From: CABZJG01 sp902512685
Lineage (GTDB): Bacteria > Pseudomonadota > Alphaproteobacteria > Rhodobacterales > Rhodobacteraceae
DNA length: 64,000 nt
Direction of reading: 5' to 3'
Assembly: GCA_051201605.1 (NCBI GenBank)
Contig: CP179201.1
Span: 2,852,001-2,916,000, forward strand
The stretch's first letter is position 1. Every line of letters starts with the position of its first letter. The position numbers and the translations under genes were made by a program. Under the pieces are notes generated by a model. The model did not search any database. It saw only the letters and a program-made list of their open reading frames with translations, and was not told the origin of the DNA. Of this stretch, positions 25,720 to 33,170 are shown piece by piece.

Positions 25720-26534
25720 GGTCCTGTCAGACAAATCGGCTCAAGCATCAGAAACCTGGAGAGCGTGAATTCTATGAGGTGATAAGAGAGCGCCACTCTG
25801 TAAGAGCAGCGTCGCGGTTTAGCTTGAAGTTAATTCGTGTGGAAAGAGATCTTTGCGAATTGAATAGGTTGTGAAATGAGGCGTGGATTGAAGCGAACTT
25901 TTGCAGGCTGTGCATACGCCTGAACCGCAGCATCGCACGTTCTCGTCGTCGAAAGGGTAAGTGTGAATTCTCCGCTCTGTTATTTGCCCACCGCTGTGTA
26001 ACTTGCTTATCTGCACAGCCCAGCTCTTTTGCTGCTGCACTGTAGGATCGAAGCCTATCTGTAACAATCTCATTGGGCGATCCATACCGGCGCATAGCTT
26101 TTTTCATGAACTTTAGCGCAGCTTTTTTATCTCTCTTTTTGGTGACATAGCTTTCTAGCACCTCGCCCTCATGATCGACTGCACGCCATAGGTAATGTCT
26201 TTCGCCATTTATCTTTACAAAAACTTCATCAAGGTGCCACTTCCAGTTGCTCGACTGCATGCCCTCCGCCCTTCGCTTTTTGATCTGGCTTGCGAACTAA
26301 GAGCCAAACCTGTGCCACCAGTACCGGACAGATTCATAGCTTACATCTACTCCACGCTCATGAAGAAGGTCTTCCACATTTCTCAATGAAAGTGGAAATC
26401 TCACATAAAGCATAACTGCAAGTTGGATGATCTCAGGACTGGTTTTGAAATAGCGGAACGAAATTTGATTAGGCATGGCTGGATTGCTAAGTCCCAGACT
26501 CCCATTATTCAAGGTGCTTTATTCTGACAAGGCC
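25720..26534 (-). mobile_element. IS6-family element, full length 815 bp (copy D), transposase nonsense-mutated
   Basis: Both ends are present: GGTCCTGTCAGACAAATCGG at 25720 and TTTATTCTGACAAGGCC ending at 26534. The length is identical to copy E. No flanking direct repeat is visible, as expected if neighbouring DNA was rearranged after insertion. Confidence 0.85.
25772..26476 (-). pseudogene. IS6-family transposase with an amber stop (copy D)
   Basis: The gene starts at ATG 26476 (MPNQISFRYFKTSPE) and is intact except that the codon after HRFGS is TAG where the other copies have CAG (HRFGSQFAS). The distal frame (25772-26260) is otherwise complete. A single-base change thus inactivates it; trans-complementation by copy B or E is conceivable. 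Confidence 0.88.
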
Positions 26535-26663
26535 AGAAAAAAGCATTTTATCGCGCACGAGAAAGCCGTGTGGAAAAGGGACTTATTGAAGTCTCAGGCA
26601 AGTATTATTGTCTTAGCCCCCTAGAACTGTGCCAGTATATTTTGGCAAAGGGAGTAAGGAAAC

Positions 26664-26951
26664 ATGGCTCGGAAGCGTTATTCTGATGAAGATGTGTTGA
26701 AGTTGTTACGCGAGATTGATGTTCATTTGCACGATGGTTTGGACGTTTTGAGTGCGTGTCGCAAAGCTGGGATTTCAGATAAGAGTTATTATTACTGGCG
26801 CAAGAAGTTTGGAGGTCTTTCTCGTTCACAGGTTTCTGAGATGAAATTGCTCAAGAAAGAAAACGAGCGCTTGAAGAAGATCGTCGCTGACTTGCAGTTA
26901 GACAAGGTGATCCTGAAGGAGAGCCTTGATCATCTAAAGCCGCGGGCCTGA
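26664..26951 (+). CDS. IS3-family transposase OrfA
   Basis: This 95-residue protein has an N-terminal helix-turn-helix (LSACRKAGISDKSYYYWRKKFGG) and a C-terminal leucine-zipper-like helix (EMKLLKKENERLKKIVADL). OrfA binds the IS ends and regulates transposition. Its frame overlaps the orfB frame by about 20 bases; in this family a -1 ribosomal frameshift joins both into the active OrfAB enzyme. RBS AGGA precedes the ATG. Confidence 0.92.
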   Translation: MARKRYSDEDVLKLLREIDVHLHDGLDVLSACRKAGISDKSYYYWRKKFGGLSRSQVSEMKLLKKENERLKKIVADLQLDKVILKESLDHLKPRA

Positions 26952-27796
26952 CGCGGGCTCAGCTTCGTCAGGCTGTTATTCATACGCGTCAAAAGCTGGA
27001 TATTTCTGAGCGGCGTGCTTGCGCTGTTCTGGATGTAGCCCGCTCAAGTCTGCGCTATCAAGCCAAACCCACAGATGATACCGAACTACGCTTGGCGATG
27101 ATCCGGCTGGCCAAGCAATATGGGTGTTATGGCTATAGGAAAGTCACAGCCCTGCTGCGCATAGAAGGCTGGCGTGTTAACCACAAGAGGATAGAGCGCT
27201 TATGGAACGAAGAAGGTTTACAGCTGCCGCGCCGGCACAAGAAGCGCAAACGGCTTTATCACAAAGACAGTTCCATCATCAGGCTGTGGCCCACACATCC
27301 GAACCATATTTGGGCGATCGACTTTGTGCACGATAAGCTTAGCAATGGGCGCAGCTATAAAATGTTCACGGTTCTAGATGAATACACCCGTGAAGCGCTC
27401 TGCGTAGCAGTGCGGCCCAAAATGAATGCGCATGATGTTTTGGAGACACTGCACCCGCTGCTGATCAAACATGGTAAGCCAGAGTTTATTCGCTCTGACA
27501 ACGGACCCGAGTTTATTGCCACGCATCTACAGGACTGGCTGAAAAGGATCGGCATCAAACCAATGCAAATCTATCCAGGCAGCCCTTGGGAAAATGGATA
27601 CAACGAACGCTTTAACGGCACCTTGCGAAAAGAAGTCCTCAACGCTGAATGGTTCCACACCACACGGCAAGCCCAGGTCGCTATCAATGTTTGGCTCCGG
27701 CAATACAACCAGATCAGACCTCATCACGCATTGAACATGCGCCCACCCGTCCCAGAAACCTTATTAGAGAAACCAAAAATCAATGGGCGAATATAG
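26930..27796 (+). CDS. IS3-family transposase OrfB (DDE integrase domain), made by frameshift
   Basis: The open frame runs from 26930 and overlaps the end of orfA in the -1 phase, with no independent start before 27092; codons from 26948 (LTRAQLRQAVIHTRQKLD) are clearly part of the conserved protein. The catalytic triad lies in IWAIDFVHDKL, RSDNGPEF and NGYNERFNGTLR. No textbook A6G slippery heptamer is visible in the short overlap; TCTAAAG is the nearest candidate. The element looks intact. Confidence 0.88.
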   Translation, partial: SSKAAGLTRAQLRQAVIHTRQKLDISERRACAVLDVARSSLRYQAKPTDDTELRLAMIRLAKQYGCYGYRKVTALLRIEGWRVNHKRIERLWNEEGLQLPRRHKKRKRLYHKDSSIIRLWPTHPNHIWAIDFVHDKLSNGRSYKMFTVLDEYTREALCVAVRPKMNAHDVLETLHPLLIKHGKPEFIRSDNGPEFIATHLQDWLKRIGIKPMQIYPGSPWENGYNERFNGTLRKEVLNAEWFHTTRQAQVAINVWLRQYNQIRPHHALNMRPPVPETLLEKPKINGRI

Positions 27797-27823
27797 GGGG
27801 CTAGACATTATTCAGTACGGGAC

Positions 27824-27924
27824 AGTGGGACATAAGAGGGACATTTGCAATTTTGTCCCGGTCGGCCCATTCTCAGTAGCGGGACATTTTATATACGCCT
27901 CTATAAGAGGCGTATAAGTGTCCC
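27824..27924. repeat. GGGACA iterons and a long hairpin
   Basis: Four GGGACA units (27824-27849 and 27881) and TGTCCC counterparts occur here. GGGACATTTTATATACGCCT starting at 27881, with AGAGGCGTATAAGTGTCCC ending at 27924, forms a long stem-loop. No ORF is present. The style (short iterons arranged as inverted repeats) is the same as at 16879-16979 although the unit differs. Confidence 0.65.
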
Positions 27925-28025
27925 GCCTATAAATGGGCTTGTGAGGGTTACAAAGAGATTGCTTAGAATATTGGAAGTCTAGAGATTTAACCACAGGCCA
28001 TCAGAGAGCCGTGTAGGAGGCTAAA

Positions 28026-28433
28026 TTGGAAATTTTCAAAGCAGGTGTCAGGCCGACTAAAAAGGCTTCATCAGAATGGTTTACTGGCACTGTTTGGCAG
28101 GACCCTATTGTTACGGCGCCTGAACCCGCGAGGGTACGTACCTTGTCTGTAGCTTTTGAACCGGGGGCAAGGACAGCTTGGCATACCCACCCTCTCGGAC
28201 AGACACTGTACGTAGTAAGCGGTTCAGGGCTGGTTGGGACAAGGACAGGGTCTCCCAAGCAAATAAAGGCCGGAGATTCAGTTTGGATACCTCCCGGAGA
28301 GGAACACTGGCACGGAGCGTCTCCTACTAACGGCATGACCCATGTCGCAATACAAGAGGCTTCAGATGGACAGGTGGCAGACTGGTTGGAACACGTAAGT
28401 GATGAGGACTATTTAAAGTCGCCGGATAAATAA
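28026..28433 (+). CDS. Cupin-domain protein (carboxymuconolactone/quercetinase-like)
   Basis: This 135-residue cupin starts at a TTG at 28026, fixed by an excellent AGGAGG five bases upstream. Motif 1 reads WHTHPLGQTLYVVSG and motif 2 GDSVWIPPGEEHWHG, so all four metal ligands (two His, Glu-equivalent position, His) are plausible. Similar single cupins accompany dehydrogenases or act as metal-dependent lyases. It is monocistronic or paired with the ClpP-like protein downstream. Confidence 0.82.
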   Translation: MEIFKAGVRPTKKASSEWFTGTVWQDPIVTAPEPARVRTLSVAFEPGARTAWHTHPLGQTLYVVSGSGLVGTRTGSPKQIKAGDSVWIPPGEEHWHGASPTNGMTHVAIQEASDGQVADWLEHVSDEDYLKSPDK

Positions 28434-28482
28434 GTTGGAACCAAAAGACCTAGGGTTCGTTTGAAAGGTTGAGGAGTACAAA

Positions 28483-29112
28483 ATGCATAAATCATTGCGA
28501 AAATTATTTTTGGGATTTGGGACAGGAATACTTTGCTGCTCGGCAGTTTTTGCGGATGTTTTTACCGTCGAAGCCAATATTATTTATTACGATACTGAAA
28601 ATACCGATGGCACTGACGGAATAGAATATGGTCACGAAGAACAACTTCTAAGCCTTCTCAAGAATAATTCAAAGATAGATACCCTTGTACTAAACAGTTC
28701 TGGAGGTCTAATTGCTCCCGCTAATGACATGGCTGATTTGGTCATTGATGCAGAACTTAATACGCATGTTGAATTTGAATGTGTGAGCGCGTGCGTTACA
28801 ATTTTTCTAGCAGGGAAAGCCCGCACATTAGCACTCGGTGGAAAGATAGGGTTTCACAAAGGTTGGTGGGATGCTGCAAGCATTGAGGAGTATTACAATT
28901 CTGAAAAGGAAACCAAAGGATGGGCAACACCATTTGATTTTGCTTCTTGGCTTTATGAAGATACCCAAGGGGAAATTTTTACTGAGTTTGAATATCTACT
29001 TGAGAGAGGCGTTTCGGCGGGCTTTTCCATCAAGACACTCAAGGCAGGTTCAGATGGAATGTGGTACCCTAGGCGCCGCGAATTGCTTGAGGGTGGAATA
29101 CTGAGGGATTAG
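28483..29112 (+). CDS. Secreted ClpP/crotonase-fold protein (COG3904-like)
   Basis: This 209-residue protein has a signal peptide (cleavage near VFADV, residue 25). The core NSSGGLIAPANDMADLV, then VSACVTIFLAGKARTLA and IGFHKGWWD, matches the periplasmic ClpP-like family in which the serine in SAC and the histidine in FHK form the catalytic pair. Members are probably periplasmic serine proteases; substrates are unknown. A ribosome-binding site (GAGGAG) precedes the ATG. Confidence 0.82.
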   Translation: MHKSLRKLFLGFGTGILCCSAVFADVFTVEANIIYYDTENTDGTDGIEYGHEEQLLSLLKNNSKIDTLVLNSSGGLIAPANDMADLVIDAELNTHVEFECVSACVTIFLAGKARTLALGGKIGFHKGWWDAASIEEYYNSEKETKGWATPFDFASWLYEDTQGEIFTEFEYLLERGVSAGFSIKTLKAGSDGMWYPRRRELLEGGILRD

Positions 29113-29290
29113 GTTTCCAAGACTATGAGAAATATAAGCTTCAGCTAATGACATGACCTGATCTGTATCAGGCTCCGTAAATGATAACGCGCTAACCCCG
29201 TTTGGCTATGCCGCCCACGATTACATGCCGAGGGTCGCAATGAGTACCATTTTTATTGGATGGTGCGCATAGGATCAAAACTTCCTAAGA

Positions 29291-29557
29291 TTAACTGACA
29301 TCTTTTTTCTTATTCTTTAGGTAGCGATTAATAGCTAAAAGAATGAAAAGAAGAAACGCTACTGGTATTAGAAATATTGGGAACAAAACAACATAATAAA
29401 CTGTAAATATGCCTGCCCCATCGACACCAGAATTAATTTCACTGAGGAAAACAAATAAAAAACCGGTTATGTAAAAAAGCAAAGCAAGAAAGAAACAAAG
29501 ACCTAAGTCTCCAATATAGCTTTTTGGAGAAAATAATTTTGTAATAAGTTTTCTCAT
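29291..29557 (-). CDS. Small membrane protein, hypothetical
   Basis: About 88 residues from the second ATG (MRKLITKLFSP). Two long hydrophobic segments (LGLCFFLALLFYITGFLFVF and VYYVVLFPIFLIPVAFLLFI) flank a short polar loop, and the C-terminus is basic (KNKKKD). No family recognised and no clear ribosome-binding site, so the start is uncertain. Confidence 0.5.
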   Translation of the reverse strand: MRKLITKLFSPKSYIGDLGLCFFLALLFYITGFLFVFLSEINSGVDGAGIFTVYYVVLFPIFLIPVAFLLFILLAINRYLKNKKKDVS

Positions 29558-29584
29558 AACATTATAAATATATCTCATATGAGC

Positions 29585-29665
29585 CTATGGGGCTTTTTTA
29601 TTCATTTTTTCAGCCCCCGACTGCGTCGCGTGCGTCATCAGTAAAGCTATGAGTATGGTGCGCAT
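29585..29665 (-). pseudogene. Signal-peptide-only relic (26 aa), duplicate of the 5' end of the gene at 29922
   Basis: ATG at 29665 encodes MRTILIALLMTHATQSGAEK and stops after 26 codons. The first 18 residues closely match the secretion signal of the 29922 gene (MRTLLIALMMTLATQVGADT), and the DNA is similar as well. It looks like a tandem duplicate whose body has been lost. Confidence 0.5.
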
Positions 29666-29730
29666 GGGTTATTCCTCAGAGGTACAGAATGCCTCATAAA
29701 TTGTCGTGTAGTTGGCCGCTAAATCTACTG

Positions 29731-29922
29731 TCATGAAAGCTCCAAAGCTTTCTTATTATCATCTGGGTTTTTTTCCAAATCAACCCACAAGTTAGGAGTA
29801 GTGCTGAGAAGAAAATCAATGACTGCAGAAATGTCGTTGCATTCTTTCTTCCCATACTTCTTTGTGTCAGCCCCCACCTGCGTCGCGAGCGTCATCATCA
29901 ATGCTATCAGGAGTGTGCGCAT
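29731..29922 (-). CDS. Small secreted protein, hypothetical
   Basis: Sixty-three residues beginning MRTLLIALMMTLATQVGADT, a classic signal peptide with cleavage near VGA-D; the mature part of about 43 residues has a single cysteine. The second ATG (29922) fits an AAGGA at nine bases; the first ATG (29931) overlaps the stop of the upstream frame (ATGA). Function unknown. Confidence 0.55.
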   Translation of the reverse strand: MRTLLIALMMTLATQVGADTKKYGKKECNDISAVIDFLLSTTPNLWVDLEKNPDDNKKALELS

Positions 29923-29927
29923 GGGGT

Positions 29928-30246
29928 TCATTCCTTATCCTCTTTCTTTGACTTTGCTATTTGCTCAAGGGCGTCAGCAATCCGCTTTTGATCAGCTGCT
30001 TCATCCAATTTGCGTTTGGCTAGCTTAACAAACCTACATTCAGCGCCGTGTCTTGAATAAAGCCCCAACAGCTTCACCAAGCCTGTAAAATAAGCTTTTT
30101 CGCTTCTCTGCTTTCATCTGTTCTTCTTCAGCAACTCTTGAGTATAGCTCCATAGCTTCATTGATTTCTCTGGTCTGATTAGGATACTCCGGTTCATCTG
30201 AGATATCTTGGAGCTTATCCCAAAGTTCATCTGACTTCTTCTTCAT
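29928..30246 (-). pseudogene. Small charged helical protein, probably split by a frameshift
   Basis: The first frame (30246 to 30040) encodes 68 residues, MKKKSDELWDKLQDISDEPE and so on, ending GALFKTRR. The +1 frame then continues open to 29928 with similar lysine/glutamate-rich helical composition (LAKRKLDEAADQKRIADALE). Reading both as one protein gives about 105 residues. No start codon or RBS marks the second part, so a frameshift is more likely than two genes. Not recognised. Confidence 0.4.
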
Positions 30247-30299
30247 AAACTACCAAACCTGTCGTATCTTTTCATTTGCTCCAGAATAACGCATTGCAG

Positions 30300-31114
30300 G
30301 GTGGTGTCAGACAAATCGGCTCAAGCATGAGAAGCCTGGAGAGCGTGCATTTTATGAGGCGATAAGAGAGCGCCACTCTGTAAGAGCAGCGTCGCGGTTT
30401 AGCTTGAAGGTACTGCGAGTTGATAGTGACCTTTGTAAGTTGAAGTGATTGTGAAATGAGGCGTGGATTGAAGCGAACTTTTGCAGGCTGTGCATACGCC
30501 TAAATCGCAGCATCGCACGTTCTCGTCGTCGAAAGGGTAAGTGTGAATTCTCCGCTCTGTTATTTGCCCACCGCTGTGTAACTTGCTTATCTGCACAGCC
30601 CAGCTCTTTTGCTGCTGCACTGTAGGATCGAAGCCTATCTGTAACAATCTCATTGGGCGATCCATACCGGCGCATAGCTTTTTTCATGAACTTTAGCGCT
30701 GCTTTCTTATCTCTCTTTTTGGTGACGTAGCTTTCTAGCACCTCGCCCTCATGATCAACTGCACGCCAGAGGTAATGCCTTTCTCCATTTATCTTTACAA
30801 AAACTTCATCAAGGTGCCACTTCCAGTTGCTCGACTGCATGCCCTCCGCCCTTCGCTTTTTGATCTGGCTTGCGAACTGAGAGCCAAACCTGTGCCACCA
30901 GTACCGGACAGATTCATAGCTTACATCTACTCCACGCTCATGAAGAAGGTCTTCCACATTTCTCAATGAAAGTGGAAATCTCACATAAAGCATAACTGCA
31001 AGTTGGATGATCTCAGGACTGGTTTTGAAATAGCGAAAGGATACAGGATTGGGCATGTCACAGAAGTTAATTTCCAAGATGCTGTCAGGCAAGGTGGTTT
31101 ATTCTGACAGTGCT
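30300..31114 (-). mobile_element. IS6-family element, intact 815 bp (copy E)
   Basis: Ends GGTGGTGTCAGACAAATCGG at 30300 and TTTATTCTGACAGTGCT at 31114 enclose an uninterrupted transposase gene. It is the only copy in the window with both ends and an intact gene, so the best candidate for the active source. No obvious direct repeat flanks it. Confidence 0.88.
30352..31056 (-). CDS. IS6-family transposase (copy E, intact)
   Basis: 234 residues from ATG 31056 (MPNPVSFRYFKTSPE). The catalytic D-D-E residues lie in WHLDEVF, EIVTDRL and RAENSHLPFRRRERAM. It differs from copy B by scattered substitutions (for example SQIKKRRAEGMQ versus SEIKKRRAGGLQ). Confidence 0.93.
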   Translation of the reverse strand: MPNPVSFRYFKTSPEIIQLAVMLYVRFPLSLRNVEDLLHERGVDVSYESVRYWWHRFGSQFASQIKKRRAEGMQSSNWKWHLDEVFVKINGERHYLWRAVDHEGEVLESYVTKKRDKKAALKFMKKAMRRYGSPNEIVTDRLRSYSAAAKELGCADKQVTQRWANNRAENSHLPFRRRERAMLRFRRMHSLQKFASIHASFHNHFNLQRSLSTRSTFKLNRDAALTEWRSLIAS

Positions 31115-31185
31115 CTGTGAAAGCCCTTGAAAGGGTCTGGTTTTGTCATGAGCAAAGGTTACGAAACCACCCTGCGCGTCTCACT

Positions 31186-31270
31186 CAAATCTGTCTGACA
31201 AGACCCTCAAGTCAGTTTCCTCTGACAACGCCGTTTCACCCAATCCAAATCGGATTTGTCTGCCAGCACC
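31186..31270. repeat. Two degenerate IS6 ends bordering the nonulosonate island
   Basis: CAAATCTGTCTGACAAGACC (31186-31205) and ATCGGATTTGTCTGCCAGCACC (31249-31270) resemble the left end CCGATTTGTCTGACAGGACC in inverse orientation. The second ends two bases before the stop codon of the lyase gene at 31272, so the island begins at an old IS boundary. Confidence 0.55.
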
Positions 31271-31271
31271 A

Positions 31272-32222
31272 TCAAAACAATTCGGGCAATGCTTGAAGCG
31301 CTGCTTGTCGGATAGTTATCACGTCGTCATTCGTTGCCGAAGAATATGGCCACAGCAAAATGGGGCCCACTGGTCCCCAGTTCCCGGCCGCCGCCAATAA
31401 TTTATCCAACGCTGGGTCCGACAGGCCGTCCTTGCGCGCAAGTGGCAGCACAAACTCAGTAAAAAAATTCACGATCCTTGTTTCAATTTCATTAGCCCCG
31501 ACTGGATCGCTTTCAATCATATCCCACAATCGGACGGCCCCATTTGGGCTAAGGCATGCAACGTTTGAATACGATCCGTCCGCGCCATTAGGCCTGCCAA
31601 AGGCTACCGAATGTCCGGGGACAAAAACGGAAAACCCGCTGACTAGGTTTCGCCGCGCCGTGTACCAAGACGCGTCACCGCCCGGCAACTTTGCACCGAC
31701 AAGCCCAGGTGCAACAGTTCGCAATTTGGATATCTGTTCAAACGAAAGCCGCACCTTGGCATGCGGCGGATTATAGATAACAAGCGGCGTGTCTTGCGCG
31801 GCAATCTGCATACCTTCAACAAATCGCAGTGCCTCAACATCAGTTGGCGGCCACCAGTCAGGCAACGTAAATTGCACCGCGTTCGGGCTAAAACTAACGA
31901 CCCTTTCCAATCGTTGGCGTGCGACGCGCGGATTTGTACAACTTACGCCGATTTGAAAGTTCTTGCCGGTTCTACCCGCTATCGATGAAACCGTTTCTGA
32001 AATCCGGTCAAATTCTGCTTCGGTTTGGTTGTGAAATTCTCCGGCTGATCCGTTCGTGTATATGCCTGCAAGGTCACTTTCGCAAAGAATTTCGATTTCT
32101 TCTGTTAAGGCAGCCCAGTCAATTTCACCGTTGAAATCAATCGGCAAAAGCACCGCCCCCCAAATTCCGCCAGGCCGTGGGACCGCGGTGTTTCCGGCGT
32201 TGCTATCAACCTCGACGCTCAC
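31272..32222 (-). CDS. DHDPS/N-acetylneuraminate-lyase family aldolase (second copy)
   Basis: From the GTG at 32222, which overlaps the upstream TGA as GTGA, the product has 316 residues. It shows GSAGE (58-62), the catalytic tyrosine in VIYNPP (Y150) and the Schiff-base lysine in LVGAKLPGG (K178), the hallmarks of this TIM-barrel class I aldolase family. It is clearly different from the NanA-like gene at 34503, so it probably cleaves, dehydrates or deaminates a different 2-oxo acid. It is the last gene of the long minus-strand operon. Confidence 0.87.
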   Translation of the reverse strand: MSVEVDSNAGNTAVPRPGGIWGAVLLPIDFNGEIDWAALTEEIEILCESDLAGIYTNGSAGEFHNQTEAEFDRISETVSSIAGRTGKNFQIGVSCTNPRVARQRLERVVSFSPNAVQFTLPDWWPPTDVEALRFVEGMQIAAQDTPLVIYNPPHAKVRLSFEQISKLRTVAPGLVGAKLPGGDASWYTARRNLVSGFSVFVPGHSVAFGRPNGADGSYSNVACLSPNGAVRLWDMIESDPVGANEIETRIVNFFTEFVLPLARKDGLSDPALDKLLAAAGNWGPVGPILLWPYSSATNDDVITIRQAALQALPELF

Positions 32223-33130
32223 AGCTGGTCCCTCGCTTGCTTGACAATGTCGATGCCAACCAAATCGCTCCATGCAGCCAATAATTTTCGTGTTATCGGT
32301 CCAACCTTTCCGTCGCCAATTCCCATCCCGTTGAAACGTGTAGCCGGCATAATGCAATACGGTGTGCTGGTGAAAAACACCTCGTCCGCCGTTGCCAGGT
32401 CATAGGGTTGCATTACCGTTTCCACTGACCGGATGCCCAGTTGCTTAGCAAGATTTAACACGGTTTCCCGGCTCATCCCAGCGAGGCAATTTGCGGTTGT
32501 GGGTGTTCTTAGCTCACCACCAGTAACCGCGAAAATGTTGCCTCCCTTATTCTCAGAGACATTGCCGTGGATGTCCAAAATCACACCTTGGGCCAATGAA
32601 TCCACCAACTTCACTTCCGATTCGGCCAGCGTATAGGCCAAACGGCTGCGGTTTTTTATGCGTGCGTCAAGGGATTGTGACGGCACACTGCGGCTCATCG
32701 CGGTGACGGCATGACACCCTTCGTCGTAAAATTTTGCCCAACTCCGCAGATCCATTGGCTGGGTGAAAATCATGATCGTCGGGCCGCTGCCTGTTACGGT
32801 TGGGTCGGATCCAGCGATGGACAGCCCCCGCGAAATATTGTGCACGATCCAACAATCTTGATCCGCCGCATAGTTTGGTAAATTTGCTTCCAGAACATTT
32901 TGGGTGATCCCAAGCATTTGCCCGGAGTCCATTCCGGGATCAATGCGCATAACCTTCAAAGACTTATAAAGACGGTCAATATGTTCTTTCAGCTTAAACG
33001 GGTGATGCCCAAAGGTGCGCGTGGATTCGGTCGCTGTGTCCCCTAACATCACCGCACTGTCAAAAATAGATATTCGAGCCTCAGATTCAGGAACCATGTT
33101 TCCCGAAATGTAGACCTGACGTTCTGACAT
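32219..33130 (-). CDS. Class IV (fold IV) PLP aminotransferase
   Basis: This 303-residue protein is of the branched-chain/D-amino-acid aminotransferase and aminodeoxychorismate-lyase family. The PLP lysine is K159 (ARIKNRSRLAY) and the ring-nitrogen glutamate is E193 (VSENKGGNIF). The arginine- and glycine-containing substrate motifs (ISRGLS, FTSTPYCIMPA) suit a 2-oxo acid or D-amino acid substrate. Its neighbours are a class III transaminase and two pyruvate lyases, so it may transfer an amino group to pyruvate released by those lyases. ATG start with the island's typical short spacing. Confidence 0.87.
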   Translation of the reverse strand: MSERQVYISGNMVPESEARISIFDSAVMLGDTATESTRTFGHHPFKLKEHIDRLYKSLKVMRIDPGMDSGQMLGITQNVLEANLPNYAADQDCWIVHNISRGLSIAGSDPTVTGSGPTIMIFTQPMDLRSWAKFYDEGCHAVTAMSRSVPSQSLDARIKNRSRLAYTLAESEVKLVDSLAQGVILDIHGNVSENKGGNIFAVTGGELRTPTTANCLAGMSRETVLNLAKQLGIRSVETVMQPYDLATADEVFFTSTPYCIMPATRFNGMGIGDGKVGPITRKLLAAWSDLVGIDIVKQARDQL

Positions 33131-33170
33131 TACGCTGTTACCTTTCTATATGGTGGGCTGGGTTCCAACC

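Larger units (their letters stand above)
26608..27807 (+). mobile_element. IS3-family insertion sequence, apparently complete
   Basis: Inverted terminal sequences TAGCCCCCTA (26614-26623) and TAGGGGGCTA (27794-27803) are perfect complements, with TGTC-like bases outside each, and bracket overlapping orfA and orfB frames. The outer limits are approximate. It lies directly downstream of IS6 copy D. Confidence 0.8.
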
